This document shows positions 9,164-17,504 of a stretch of 64,000 bases of DNA, in pieces. Below the pieces are notes generated by a model, which saw nothing but the letters and a program-made list of their open reading frames with translations, made no database searches and was not told where the DNA came from. Made by a program: the position numbers and the translations under genes. The stretch lies in NCBI RefSeq assembly GCF_001547895.1, contig NZ_AP014627.1, forward strand, positions 6,512,001 to 6,576,000, given 5' to 3'. Numbering within the stretch: the first letter of the stretch is position 1; each line of letters begins with the position of its first letter. The stretch is from Pseudomonas sp. Os17. GTDB taxonomy: Bacteria > Pseudomonadota > Gammaproteobacteria > Pseudomonadales > Pseudomonadaceae.

Positions 9164-9829
9164 TCAACGGACGCTGCTGGTGAAACGGCTGACGCCCGGC
9201 AGCTCCAGCACCAGCTCATCACCGACATTCAGTGGACCAACCCCCACCGGTGTGCCGGTGAGAATGACGTCGCCGGCCTGCAGGGAGAAGCAACCGGCCA
9301 TGTGCTGAATCATTGGCACGATGGGATTGAGCATGACGCTGCTGTTACCGTCCTGACGCACTTCGCCGTTGATGGTCAGGCGGATGCCGATGTCGGTCAG
9401 GTCGGCAAAGCTGCTGCTTACCACGAAGGGCGCGAGGACCGCCGCCCCATCGAAGCACTTGGAGATCTCCCACGGCAGGCCCTTGGCCTTCAGCTCGGCC
9501 TGCTTGTCCCGCAGGGTCAGGTCCAGCGCCGGGGCGAAACCGGAGATGGCGTCCAGCACCTCTTCGCGGCTGGGCTGGGTGGACAGCGGCTTGCCGATCA
9601 ACACCGCGATCTCCGCCTCGTAGTGCACCGAGCCACGCTCGGTGGGAATGGCGAACCCCCCTTCCAGCGGCACCACACAACTGCCCGGCTTAATAAACAG
9701 CAGGGGTTCGGTAGGAACCGGGTTGTCCAACTCCTTGGCGTGCTCGGCGTAGTTGCGGCCGATGCATACCAACTTGCCTACCGGAAAATGAATCCGGGTA
9801 CCGTCGACATACTGGTGCTGATAGCTCAT
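9164..9829 (-). CDS. Fumarylacetoacetate hydrolase (FAH) family protein, YcgM-like
   Basis: A 221-residue metal-dependent hydrolase or decarboxylase of the FAH fold. The metal-binding residues can be seen: Glu71 and Glu73 in HYEAEIAVL, and Asp103 in ALDLTLRD. The C-terminal LTGTPVGVGPLNVGDELVLEL is standard for the group. Close relatives act as acylpyruvate hydrolases or oxaloacetate decarboxylases, so the substrate is not fixed. AGGAG lies 7 bases before the ATG at 9829. The gene follows the FAD-linked oxidoreductase on the same strand and may share its transcript. Confidence 0.87.
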   Translation of the reverse strand: MSYQHQYVDGTRIHFPVGKLVCIGRNYAEHAKELDNPVPTEPLLFIKPGSCVVPLEGGFAIPTERGSVHYEAEIAVLIGKPLSTQPSREEVLDAISGFAPALDLTLRDKQAELKAKGLPWEISKCFDGAAVLAPFVVSSSFADLTDIGIRLTINGEVRQDGNSSVMLNPIVPMIQHMAGCFSLQAGDVILTGTPVGVGPLNVGDELVLELPGVSRFTSSVR

Positions 9830-9872
9830 TACCGACTCCTGCTTGTGTGCTTCATCAGGGTGCCGCTTGCGC

Positions 9873-11267
9873 TCAAACGGCGAAGATCTTGCCCGGGTTC
9901 ATGATGCCGTTGGGATCGAACACCGCCTTGACCGCCTTCATGTACTCGATCTCCACCGGCGAGCGGCTGTAGGTCAGGTAGTCACGCTTGGTCATGCCCA
10001 CGCCGTGTTCGGCGGAAATCGAACCGTTGTACTTCTCGACGGTTTCGAACACCCACTTGTTGACCGTGGCGCACTTGGCAAAGAACTCGTCCTTGCTCAG
10101 GTTGTCCGGCTTGAGGATGTTCAGGTGCAGGTTGCCGTCGCCGATGTGGCCGAACCAGACGATTTCGAAATCCGGGTAGTGTTTGCCGACGATGGCGTCG
10201 ATTTCCTGGAGGAAGGCCGGGACTTTCGACACGGTGACCGAGATGTCGTTCTTGTAGGGTGTCCAGTGGGAGATGGTTTCGGAGATGTACTCGCGCAGCT
10301 TCCACAGGTTGTGCAGCTGGGTTTCGCTCTGGCTCATCACCCCGTCCAGGACCCAGCCCTGCTCGACACAGTGCTCGAAGGTTTCCAGGGCGTGGTTGGC
10401 CACCTCCTCGGTGGTGGCCTCGAATTCCAGCAGCGCGTAGAACGGGCATTCGGATTCGAATGGCGCCGGCACGTCGCCACGGGCCAGGACCTTGGCCAGG
10501 GCCTTGTCGGAGAAGAACTCGAAGGCGGTCAGATCAAGCTTGCTCTGGAAGGCGTGCAGCACCGGCATGATGGAATCGAAGTCGGCGGTGCCGAGCACCA
10601 TCGCGGTGAGGTTCTTCGGCGCCCGATCCAGGCGCATGGTGGCCTCGACCACGAACCCCAGCGTGCCTTCCGCACCGATGAACAGCTGGCGCAGGTCGTA
10701 GCCGGTGGCGTTCTTGATCAGGTCCTTGTTCAGTTCCAGCAGGTCGCCCTTGCCGGTCACCACTTTCATGCCGGCCACCCAGTTGCGGGTCATGCCGTAG
10801 CGAATGACCTTGATTCCACCGGCATTGGTGCCGATGTTGCCGCCAATCTGGCTGGAACCTGCGGAAGCGAAATCCACCGGGTAGTAGAGGCCGTTTTCTT
10901 CCGCCAGGTTCTGCAACTGCTCGGTGACCACACCCGGCTGGCACACCGCCGTGCGATCCGTCAGGTTCAGGTCGAGAATCTGGTTCATGTAGTCGAAAGA
11001 CACCACCACTTCGCCATTGGCTGCCACGGCGGCGGCCGACAGGCCGGTACGTCCGCCGGAAGGCACCAGGGCCACCCGGTGCTGATTGGCCCAGCGCACG
11101 ATGGCCTGAACCTGCTCGATGGTCTTGGGAAACACGATGGCCGTGGGGGCCGGGGCGAAATGCTTGGTCCAATCCTTGCCGTAAGCTTCCAGGGAGTCAG
11201 CGTCGGTCAGCACCTTGCCAGGCTCAACCAGGGTCTTCAGTTCATCAATCAGGGCAGGATTGGTCAT
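9873..11267 (-). CDS. FAD-linked D-2-hydroxyglutarate dehydrogenase-type oxidoreductase
   Basis: A 464-residue flavoprotein of the GlcD/D-lactate dehydrogenase family. The N-terminal PCMH-type FAD-binding domain shows VPSGGRTGLSAAAV and the segment SSQIGGNIGTNAGGIKVIRYG. The C-terminal FAD-linked oxidase domain ends with the metal-binding HIGDGNLHLNI and SAEHGVGMTKRDYL. Its position divergent from serA fits a D-2-hydroxyglutarate dehydrogenase. In P. stutzeri that enzyme re-oxidises the 2-hydroxyglutarate made by SerA and so drives serine synthesis. Assigning this role here is inference from context. The ATG at 11267 gives MTNPALIDELKTLV; an extended start at 11297 is less likely. Confidence 0.85.
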   Translation of the reverse strand: MTNPALIDELKTLVEPGKVLTDADSLEAYGKDWTKHFAPAPTAIVFPKTIEQVQAIVRWANQHRVALVPSGGRTGLSAAAVAANGEVVVSFDYMNQILDLNLTDRTAVCQPGVVTEQLQNLAEENGLYYPVDFASAGSSQIGGNIGTNAGGIKVIRYGMTRNWVAGMKVVTGKGDLLELNKDLIKNATGYDLRQLFIGAEGTLGFVVEATMRLDRAPKNLTAMVLGTADFDSIMPVLHAFQSKLDLTAFEFFSDKALAKVLARGDVPAPFESECPFYALLEFEATTEEVANHALETFEHCVEQGWVLDGVMSQSETQLHNLWKLREYISETISHWTPYKNDISVTVSKVPAFLQEIDAIVGKHYPDFEIVWFGHIGDGNLHLNILKPDNLSKDEFFAKCATVNKWVFETVEKYNGSISAEHGVGMTKRDYLTYSRSPVEIEYMKAVKAVFDPNGIMNPGKIFAV

Positions 11268-11471
11268 CGACAGAACTCTCGAACAATTCATGGTCATCCT
11301 GAGAACGCTTCACGTCGCAGGAATGAGTGTTTAGCGGGGCGCGTATGCTAGCATACCGCCCCCGCAGGAGAGTGCCCAAGGGCCTTCCCGCGGTGGCGGT
11401 TGCATGCCGTCCAGGTCAGCTCAAGCTGTCCATTTCCCTGCCATTTTTCTCCGGGACACAGGTTTACGCAG

Positions 11472-12701
11472 ATGAGCAAGACTTCTCTCGATAAGAGCAA
11501 GATCAAGTTCCTTCTCCTCGAAGGCGTCCACCAATCCGCTGTCGACGTCCTCAAGGCCGCCGGCTACACCAGCATCGAGTACCTCACCGGTTCTCTGCCG
11601 GAAGCCCAGCTCAAGGAAAAGATCGCCGATGCACACTTCATCGGCATTCGCTCCCGCACTCAACTGACCGAAGAGATCTTCGACCACGCGAAGAAACTGG
11701 TCGCTGTGGGCTGCTTCTGCATCGGCACCAACCAGGTTGACCTGTCTGCCGCTCGCGAGCGCGGCATTGCGGTGTTCAACGCGCCTTACTCCAACACCCG
11801 TTCGGTCGCCGAGCTGGTGCTGGCCGAGGCCATCCTGCTGCTGCGCGGCATCCCCGAGAAAAACGCTTCCTGCCACCGTGGCGGCTGGATCAAGAGCGCG
11901 GCCAACTCCTTCGAAATCCGCGGCAAGAAGCTGGGTATCGTCGGTTACGGCTCCATTGGTACCCAACTGTCGGTCCTGGCTGAAGGCCTGGGGATGCAGG
12001 TGTTCTTCTACGACACCGTGACCAAGCTGCCGCTGGGCAACGCGACCCAAGTGGGCAACCTGCACGAACTGCTGGGCATGTCCGACATCGTCACTCTGCA
12101 CGTACCGGAAACCCCGGCCACCCAGTGGATGATCGGCGAGAAGGAAATTCGCGCCATCAAGAAGGGCGGCATCCTGATCAACGCCGCTCGCGGCACCGTG
12201 GTCGAGCTGGACGCCCTGGCGGACGCGATCAAGGACAAGCACCTGATCGGCGCGGCCATCGACGTCTTCCCGGTCGAGCCGCGTTCCAACGACGAAGAGT
12301 TCGAGAGCCCGCTGCGCGGCCTGGACAACGTGATCCTGACTCCGCACATCGGCGGTTCCACCGCTGAAGCCCAGGCCAACATCGGTCTGGAAGTGGCAGA
12401 GAAGCTGGTCAAGTACAGCGACAACGGCACCTCGGTGTCCTCGGTCAACTTCCCGGAAGTGGCGCTGCCGGCCCACCCTGGCAAGCACCGTCTGCTGCAC
12501 ATCCACGAGAACATCCCGGGCGTGATGAGCGAGATCAACAAGGTCTTCGCCGAAAACGGCATCAACATCTCCGGTCAGTTCCTGCAGACCAACGAAAAGG
12601 TCGGCTACGTGGTGATCGACGTCGACGCCGAGTACTCGGACCTGGCGCAAGAGAAGCTGCAGCACATCAACGGCACCATCCGTTGCCGCGTGCTGTTCTA
12701 A
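11472..12701 (+). CDS. serA: SerA, D-3-phosphoglycerate dehydrogenase
   Basis: SerA oxidises 3-phosphoglycerate to phosphohydroxypyruvate with NAD, the first step of serine synthesis. The 409-residue protein has the Rossmann motif GIVGYGSIGTQLS at about residues 155-167, the catalytic-domain stretch INAARGTVVELDAL, and the active-site histidine in LTPHIGGST. A C-terminal ACT domain (HENIPGVMSEINKVFAENGINI) is the usual serine sensor. The start ATG at 11472 gives MSKTSLDKSKIKFLLLEG. It is divergent from the hydroxyglutarate dehydrogenase-type gene and ends before a strong terminator. Confidence 0.97.
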   Translation: MSKTSLDKSKIKFLLLEGVHQSAVDVLKAAGYTSIEYLTGSLPEAQLKEKIADAHFIGIRSRTQLTEEIFDHAKKLVAVGCFCIGTNQVDLSAARERGIAVFNAPYSNTRSVAELVLAEAILLLRGIPEKNASCHRGGWIKSAANSFEIRGKKLGIVGYGSIGTQLSVLAEGLGMQVFFYDTVTKLPLGNATQVGNLHELLGMSDIVTLHVPETPATQWMIGEKEIRAIKKGGILINAARGTVVELDALADAIKDKHLIGAAIDVFPVEPRSNDEEFESPLRGLDNVILTPHIGGSTAEAQANIGLEVAEKLVKYSDNGTSVSSVNFPEVALPAHPGKHRLLHIHENIPGVMSEINKVFAENGINISGQFLQTNEKVGYVVIDVDAEYSDLAQEKLQHINGTIRCRVLF

Positions 12702-12706
12702 GAGCA

Positions 12707-12739
12707 GCTTCAAGCGGCAAGTTTCAAGCTGCAAGCCAG
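12707..12739. repeat. short extragenic repeat (CTTCAAGC/GCAAG type)
   Basis: CAGCTTCAAGCGGCAAG and TTTCAAGCTGCAAG form a small inverted or direct repeat after serA. Similar bases occur in the larger element at 33675-33765, so this appears to be a copy of a dispersed Pseudomonas repeat. Confidence 0.5.
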
Positions 12740-12767
12740 AGCACGCTCTGACTCGCAGCCAGCCGGA

Positions 12768-12801
12768 CAAAAAAGGGAGCCTTTCAAGGCTCCCTTTTTT
12801 T
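12768..12801. terminator. bidirectional intrinsic terminator
   Basis: The stem GGGAGCCTT / AAGGCTCCC has a short loop and is flanked by an A-run on the left and a T-run on the right. It can therefore stop transcription from serA (+) and from the convergent DUF4399 gene (-). Confidence 0.93.
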
Positions 12802-12816
12802 GCGCGGCATTTACGA

Positions 12817-13254
12817 TTATTTCACTGTCACTGTGATTTTCTTGGAGACGATGACCGGGTCGAACGGCACGTGGTTCTTGTCTCCCAGCTCCAGTTGCAG
12901 GGTGTGCTTGCCGGGAGTCAGGGTCACTTCGGTTTCGGTCTGGGCCTTGCCGAAGTGCAGGTGGTTGGCGTCCATCGGGATCGGCAGGTTTTCCGCCGGC
13001 AGCTGGTCGACGTCGATCAACAGGTGATGGTGGCCGGTGTTGGCGGTTTGATCGCCGGCTGGGGCCAGGGCGATGCCCTCAACGCCGAACTTGACGGTAA
13101 AGGTCTTGTCCACAACGGCCCCGTCAGCGGGAGAAACGATAAACACCTTGGCGCCGGCGGGGGCTGCAGTCCGCGGTATTTCCGCTGCGCCGGCCAGCAT
13201 CGAGGCACCAAGCAACAGCCCGGCCAGGGCCGCACGAGACATAAAAATTTTCAT
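12817..13254 (-). CDS. DUF4399 secreted protein
   Basis: A 145-residue exported protein starting MKIFMSRAALAGLLLGASML with a likely signal-peptide end after LAGAAE. The mature part (AKVFIVSPADGAVVDKTFTVKFGVEGI, then GHHHLLIDVD and TPGKHTLQLELGDKNHVPF) matches DUF4399, a small beta-rich periplasmic family rich in His. The function is unknown. GGAG lies 6 bases before the ATG at 13254. A much longer same-frame reading extends upstream through the opposite gene but lacks any homology and is rejected. Confidence 0.88.
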   Translation of the reverse strand: MKIFMSRAALAGLLLGASMLAGAAEIPRTAAPAGAKVFIVSPADGAVVDKTFTVKFGVEGIALAPAGDQTANTGHHHLLIDVDQLPAENLPIPMDANHLHFGKAQTETEVTLTPGKHTLQLELGDKNHVPFDPVIVSKKITVTVK

Positions 13255-13386
13255 TATCTTCTCCAGTTTTTCCGCAATTCTTTTACGGTTATGACAACTT
13301 CGTGGCGATTCGTTGTCGAAGGCACTCAACACCTTAGCAAAGCGAGCCTGAACGGCGCATCGCTCATATAAATTCAAGGAGTGACC

Positions 13387-14172
13387 ATGCGTTTCCTGCC
13401 TGGCCTGATACTTTTGCTGCCCCTTGTGAGCACTTACGCTCAAGCCGAACTGATGGACGACATCAATGACCGCGGGGAACTGCGCATCGCCCTGGAAGCC
13501 AATGCGCCACCCTTCAACTTCAAGGATGACGGCAAACTCACCGGTTTCGAGGTGGAGCTGGGACAGTTGCTGGCCAGTGAACTGGATGTGCGCCCGGACT
13601 TCGTGGTGACGGCTGCCGCCGAACTGCTGCCCGGTGTGGAAAGCGGCCGCTTCGACGTGGCCATCAACCACATAGCAGTGACCCCGGAACTCAAGGATCG
13701 TTTCGATTTCAGCGAACCCTACAGCTACTCCAGCGCCCAATTGATCGTGCGCAAGGAAGAGCAGCGCCCGCTGTTTTCCCTGCAGGCCCTGCGCGGCCAG
13801 GCCCTGGGCGTGGCTCAGGGCAGCCAGTTCGTCGACCAGGCGCGCACCGTGGAAGGGATCAACCTGCGCAGCTACGCCGATGCCCAGCAGCCGATCAAGG
13901 ACGTGGCGGACAAACAGATCGACGCCGCCATCAGCGATCGCCTGTTGATTCCCTACGCCATTCGCGACAGCCGCCTGCCGGTGAAGGAAGGGGCCAAGGT
14001 GGGGCCGACCCTGAGCCTGGCAATTCCGTTCCAGAAAGGTAACCCGGCGTTCCAGGCCAGCCTGGACAGCGCCCTGCAGCGGATCAAGGCCGATGGTCGG
14101 CTGATGGCCCTGTCGGAAAAATGGTTCGGCATGGATGCCAGCAAACCGCCCAAGAGCGACGCCGGGCAGTAA
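13387..14172 (+). CDS. Periplasmic amino-acid-type solute-binding protein (SBP family 3)
   Basis: A 261-residue protein with a signal peptide (MRFLPGLILLLPLVSTYAQA) and a family 3 solute-binding domain. That domain contains LRIALEANAPPFNFKDDGKLTGFEVELGQLLASEL, and FDVAINHIAVTPELKDRFDFSEPY near residue 95. These domains bind polar amino acids for ABC transporters. No permease or ATPase gene is adjacent, so it may work with a distant transporter or as a sensor. AAGGAG lies 6 bases before the ATG at 13387. It is divergent from the DUF4399 gene. Confidence 0.87.
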   Translation: MRFLPGLILLLPLVSTYAQAELMDDINDRGELRIALEANAPPFNFKDDGKLTGFEVELGQLLASELDVRPDFVVTAAAELLPGVESGRFDVAINHIAVTPELKDRFDFSEPYSYSSAQLIVRKEEQRPLFSLQALRGQALGVAQGSQFVDQARTVEGINLRSYADAQQPIKDVADKQIDAAISDRLLIPYAIRDSRLPVKEGAKVGPTLSLAIPFQKGNPAFQASLDSALQRIKADGRLMALSEKWFGMDASKPPKSDAGQ

Positions 14173-14196
14173 ACGACACAACCTGCCGGATTGACC

Positions 14197-14328
14197 TGTA
14201 TCCGCTGCCGCAGGCTGCGAACGGCCCGAAGGGACGCAGGGATTTGGCCGCTAGAGGTCGGCGAGAGACCGCCAGGCAAGGCTCTGCGAGCCTTTTCGCA
14301 GCCTCGCCGGGGCTCGGCAGCGGCTACA
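14197..14328. repeat. long extragenic inverted repeat
   Basis: The left arm, with CGCTGCCGCAGGCTGCGA, and the right arm, with TCGCAGCCTCG and CGGCAGCGGCTACA, are complementary and lie about 80 bases apart. The composition and ends match a dispersed repeat common in P. fluorescens-group genomes. It separates the convergent solute-binding protein and DUF523 genes. Confidence 0.6.
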
Positions 14329-14812
14329 AGGACAATGCGGCGAGGGCGCTGGCGGCTTCGGACAGTTGAAACTCACTGAAGACGTGCACGCCGTGCTGCT
14401 TGAGCAACGCCGCGGTGACGCCCTCTCCCGAGACCTTGACCCCACTGAAGGTGCCGTCGTAGGTCAGCAGGTTGCCGCAGGATGGGCTGTTGGCCTTGAG
14501 CACGGCAACGCGAATCCCGTGCTGTTCCACCAGCTCCAGCGCCTGACGTGCCCCCGAGAGGAACTGGGCGCTGACATCTTCGCCTTCCGTGGTCATCACC
14601 GGTGCCCGCCCTGCAAGCACATCGCCGCCCTGACCACCGGGAATTTCCGCCGCCGCCCGTGGCGTCGGCAAGCCACCGGCCACTTCCGGACAGAGCGCAA
14701 CCACCCGCCCCTCTTGCAGCCAGGCGGCCAGTTGATCGAACGGGCCGCTGGCGCCGCCGTCGTAGCGTACGCGGTGGCCCAACAGGCAGCGGCTGACCAG
14801 GATCTTGTGCAT
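14324..14812 (-). CDS. DUF523 family protein
   Basis: A 162-residue cytoplasmic protein starting MHKILVSRCLLGHRVRYDGG. Conserved DUF523 features include SRCLLG with its Cys, the CPEVAGGLPTPR segment, and LKANSPSCG with two further conserved positions. The cysteines suggest a metal or Fe-S site, but the function is unknown. Its ATG is 2 bases after the stop of the upstream oxygenase gene, so the two are very probably co-translated. Confidence 0.87.
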   Translation of the reverse strand: MHKILVSRCLLGHRVRYDGGASGPFDQLAAWLQEGRVVALCPEVAGGLPTPRAAAEIPGGQGGDVLAGRAPVMTTEGEDVSAQFLSGARQALELVEQHGIRVAVLKANSPSCGNLLTYDGTFSGVKVSGEGVTAALLKQHGVHVFSEFQLSEAASALAALSL

Positions 14813-14814
14813 GT

Positions 14815-15447
14815 TCAGAACGGCTCGTTGCCACGACGCCGGAACCAACCGGTCAGGGACAGGCGTTCCCGGGTCGCGGGCAGGACTTCATGGGGCACCT
14901 CGCCGGAAAGAAACACCACCAGCCGGCCCCCGACGGGGACCACGTCGTATTGCCCCTGGTCATTGAGGTACATGCGCAATTGCCCGCCATGCTCGGGCAG
15001 CCACTGTTCATTGAGGTAGATCACCGCCGACACCATGCGCCGGTCATCGTCGCGAAAACGGTCCACATGGCGTTTGTAGAAAGCCCCTGGCGGGTACATC
15101 GCGAAGTGACACTCGAAGTCCTCCAGCCCCAGGAACAGGCCGCGATTGAGGGCCTCGCGCAGGCTGTCCATCAACCCCAGATAGGTATCGCTGGCCTCGG
15201 CCTGACCGGGCTCGAGCCACTGGATATGGTCACCGCGAATCGCTTCGCGTATTTCCTGGGCCGGGCCACGCCCCACCGCCGCAGGCGCCAGTTCACCTTC
15301 GAGTGCACGTTTACGGCACTCAGCCGCCAGTTCGAGGGTCAGATCCTCGGACAGAAAGACATTTTGCTGCGACCAGCCACGGGTGGCCAGGTCGTCGACA
15401 ATGTTCAACAACAGCGGATGATCAGAGGGTATTTGCATGGCGCGCAT
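14815..15447 (-). CDS. 2-oxoglutarate/Fe(II)-dependent oxygenase (prolyl-4-hydroxylase-like)
   Basis: A cytoplasmic protein of about 210 residues. The iron triad can be seen as HVDRFRDDD (His and Asp) and VPHEVLP (distal His), and the oxoglutarate-binding Arg lies in ATRERLSLTGWFRRR. The double-stranded beta-helix region begins near FECHFAMYPPGAFYKRH. Several starts are possible (ATG at 15459, 15447 or 15438); I use 15447, which has GGA five bases upstream. The family hydroxylates proteins or small molecules; the substrate is not evident. It forms a pair with the DUF523 gene. Confidence 0.83.
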   Translation of the reverse strand: MRAMQIPSDHPLLLNIVDDLATRGWSQQNVFLSEDLTLELAAECRKRALEGELAPAAVGRGPAQEIREAIRGDHIQWLEPGQAEASDTYLGLMDSLREALNRGLFLGLEDFECHFAMYPPGAFYKRHVDRFRDDDRRMVSAVIYLNEQWLPEHGGQLRMYLNDQGQYDVVPVGGRLVVFLSGEVPHEVLPATRERLSLTGWFRRRGNEPF

Positions 15448-15609
15448 AGTATCCAGCATCAGATAAATCTGACAGAGCCGCAGAGCGGAGGATCGAGCAT
15501 TTTTTTCCAATGCACTTTCCACTCATGACTTTAGCTGGCGATCCTGATACGAATTCTCGACAACCATCGCCTTGCCCCGGAGAATAGTCGCCTGCTGACA
15601 GGAGTCCTT

Positions 15610-16362
15610 ATGCGCCGTTTGCTTTTCTCACTGTTGATGTTCTGCGCCTTGCCTGCCTGGGCAGACAGCCACGACCAGTTGTACAAGGTCGCCGGTTGGC
15701 CGGAACAGCGCGCGCATTTCAACGATGCCCTCAGCGCCGCCCAGCAGCGCTACCAGAACAGCTTGCCGCCAGCGGTCTACCAGGCCCTGGTGGACAACAG
15801 CAATCAGCGCTTTGCGCCCCAGGCCGTGGACCGCCGTGCCGAAGCCCAACTGCGCCAGCACCTGGCCGATCCCGCACCGGCCCTGGCCTTCTTCCAATCG
15901 CCCTTGGGACGCAAGATCGTTGCCGCCGAACTGCTGGCCACCCGTCGCGACCAGTTGGCCAAGAACGCCCAGGGCCTGCCCAAGATGCAGGCCAGCGACA
16001 CCCGCCAGTTGATCATCGGCCACCTGGCCCAGGCCCTGCCGGCCAAGGAAGCCGGGGCGGAAGTCAGCCTGGCGATTGCCGGAGTCGCCGCCGACAGCCT
16101 GAGCCAGATGATTCCCGGACTGCTGGGAGGCGGCCAGGCCCAGGGCATGCTCAATGGCCAGCGCCAGCGATTGATGCAGCAGATCGGCAACGACCTGAAC
16201 AACACCTTGCTCTACGTCTATCGGGATCTGTCCGACACCGAACTCGAAGAGTTCGCCACCTTCGCCGAATCCAGCGAAGGCAAGGCCTACTATCAAGCGG
16301 CCCTGGCAGCGATTCGCGCCGGCCTGGCCGTCGGCCAGAGCACCTCCAGCCTCGCCCCCTGA
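15610..16362 (+). CDS. DUF2059 exported protein
   Basis: A 250-residue protein with a clear signal peptide (MRRLLFSLLMFCALPAWA), then a helical DUF2059 domain. DUF2059 proteins are periplasmic and of unknown function. The late segment LSDTELEEFATFAESSEGKAYYQAAL is the domain signature. GGAG lies just before the ATG. The gene is divergent from the oxygenase pair and convergent with the alpha/beta hydrolase gene. Confidence 0.85.
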   Translation: MRRLLFSLLMFCALPAWADSHDQLYKVAGWPEQRAHFNDALSAAQQRYQNSLPPAVYQALVDNSNQRFAPQAVDRRAEAQLRQHLADPAPALAFFQSPLGRKIVAAELLATRRDQLAKNAQGLPKMQASDTRQLIIGHLAQALPAKEAGAEVSLAIAGVAADSLSQMIPGLLGGGQAQGMLNGQRQRLMQQIGNDLNNTLLYVYRDLSDTELEEFATFAESSEGKAYYQAALAAIRAGLAVGQSTSSLAP

Positions 16363-16455
16363 GCCCGGCACGCAAAGTACCCTCGTAGCGACTGCCCAGG
16401 GCCGCGCAGCAGATTGCTGCTGCACGCAACGCTCGCGGGCGGTCGCCGCGGCGAC

Positions 16456-17394
16456 TCAGAAATACCGGTCAAGAAAGGCGAAATACTGGTCGCGGTATGG
16501 CGCAATTTCATTGGCCAGGTGGTGCCGGGCTTGCGCCAGCATGAGGATTTCGGGCGCGGCGAACTTGCCGCGTATCACCTGCAGGTTGTGCTGCCAGTCC
16601 ACGGTCATGTCCGCGTCGCCCTGGACGATCAGCGGCTGCCTGGAGCTGTGTGGCGCCGCTTCCAGGCGCTTGATCCAGCGCGACAGCGCCCCCACCCAGG
16701 CCGTTGGCAAGCGCTGCGGTTGCAAGGGGTCGGCCTGGAGGAAGGCAAGGAAATCCGGGTCATTGGAGTTCTCGCTGAAGCGTCGGGCAATGCCAGTGAC
16801 GAAGGGCCGCAGCACGTAGTAGCTGAGCATCGACCAGCCCCAGGCCCGCGGCCGCACCAGGGGCGAGAGCAGCACAACCCGCCCCTGGGCCGGACTCTCG
16901 GCGCCCTGGTTGAGCAGGTGATCCATGATGATGGCGCCGCCGGTACTTTGCCCGAACAGGTGCCAGGGCTGGGGCAGGTCCAGGGCACGGGCCTCGCCGA
17001 ACAGGCCTTGCAGCACCCGCTGATACACCGCGAAATCATCGATGCTGGCGCGCTCGCCGCTGGACAGGCCATGCCCTGGCAGATCGCAGGAGATCACCAC
17101 GAAGCGGCGCTGCAGCGCCCATTCGATCACATGCCGGTACAAGCCCATGTGATCGTAGAAGCCGTGGAACAGAAACAGCGTCGCCCGCGGCTGCTCCGGC
17201 CACCAGACCTGGCAGACCACCTCGTAGTCGTCCACCTGGATACGGCCCAGGCGACTGCGGGGCACCAGCGCCCGTCCGGCAAAGTCCAGCCCGTAGAAGC
17301 GTTGATAGGCCTGAGCCTCGGCCGACAAGGGCTGCCCGGCCACCAGGGGTTGCAGGCTGGCACGCAGATGGTCGGGGTCGAAGTTCACGGACAT
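16456..17394 (-). CDS. Alpha/beta hydrolase, lysophospholipase/monoacylglycerol lipase type
   Basis: A 312-residue hydrolase. The oxyanion region is LFLFHGFYDHMGLYRHV, the nucleophile elbow is FGQSTGGAII (Ser near residue 150), and a likely acidic residue and histidine lie in IVQGDADMTVDW and ARHHLANE. These are the features of the serine aminopeptidase S33/PldB-like group, which hydrolyses monoacylglycerols or lysophospholipids. No signal peptide is seen. The ATG at 17394 gives MSVNFDPDHLRASLQ; the reading continues eight codons upstream. Confidence 0.85.
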   Translation of the reverse strand: MSVNFDPDHLRASLQPLVAGQPLSAEAQAYQRFYGLDFAGRALVPRSRLGRIQVDDYEVVCQVWWPEQPRATLFLFHGFYDHMGLYRHVIEWALQRRFVVISCDLPGHGLSSGERASIDDFAVYQRVLQGLFGEARALDLPQPWHLFGQSTGGAIIMDHLLNQGAESPAQGRVVLLSPLVRPRAWGWSMLSYYVLRPFVTGIARRFSENSNDPDFLAFLQADPLQPQRLPTAWVGALSRWIKRLEAAPHSSRQPLIVQGDADMTVDWQHNLQVIRGKFAAPEILMLAQARHHLANEIAPYRDQYFAFLDRYF

Positions 17395-17504
17395 GGGGTT
17401 TTCCAAAACGGAGGGCATTGAGACAAAACGGGCTTTCTGGGCCTGCGATATTCATCTGTCGCGACAAGCATGGCAAGCTACGCGACCTTCGAGGACCGAT
17501 CTTA

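Noticed and set aside
12817..14181. A 454-codon minus-strand reading covering the DUF4399 gene and the solute-binding gene
   Set aside because: Only the last 145 codons match a family and have a signal peptide and ribosome site; the rest is antisense to a real gene.
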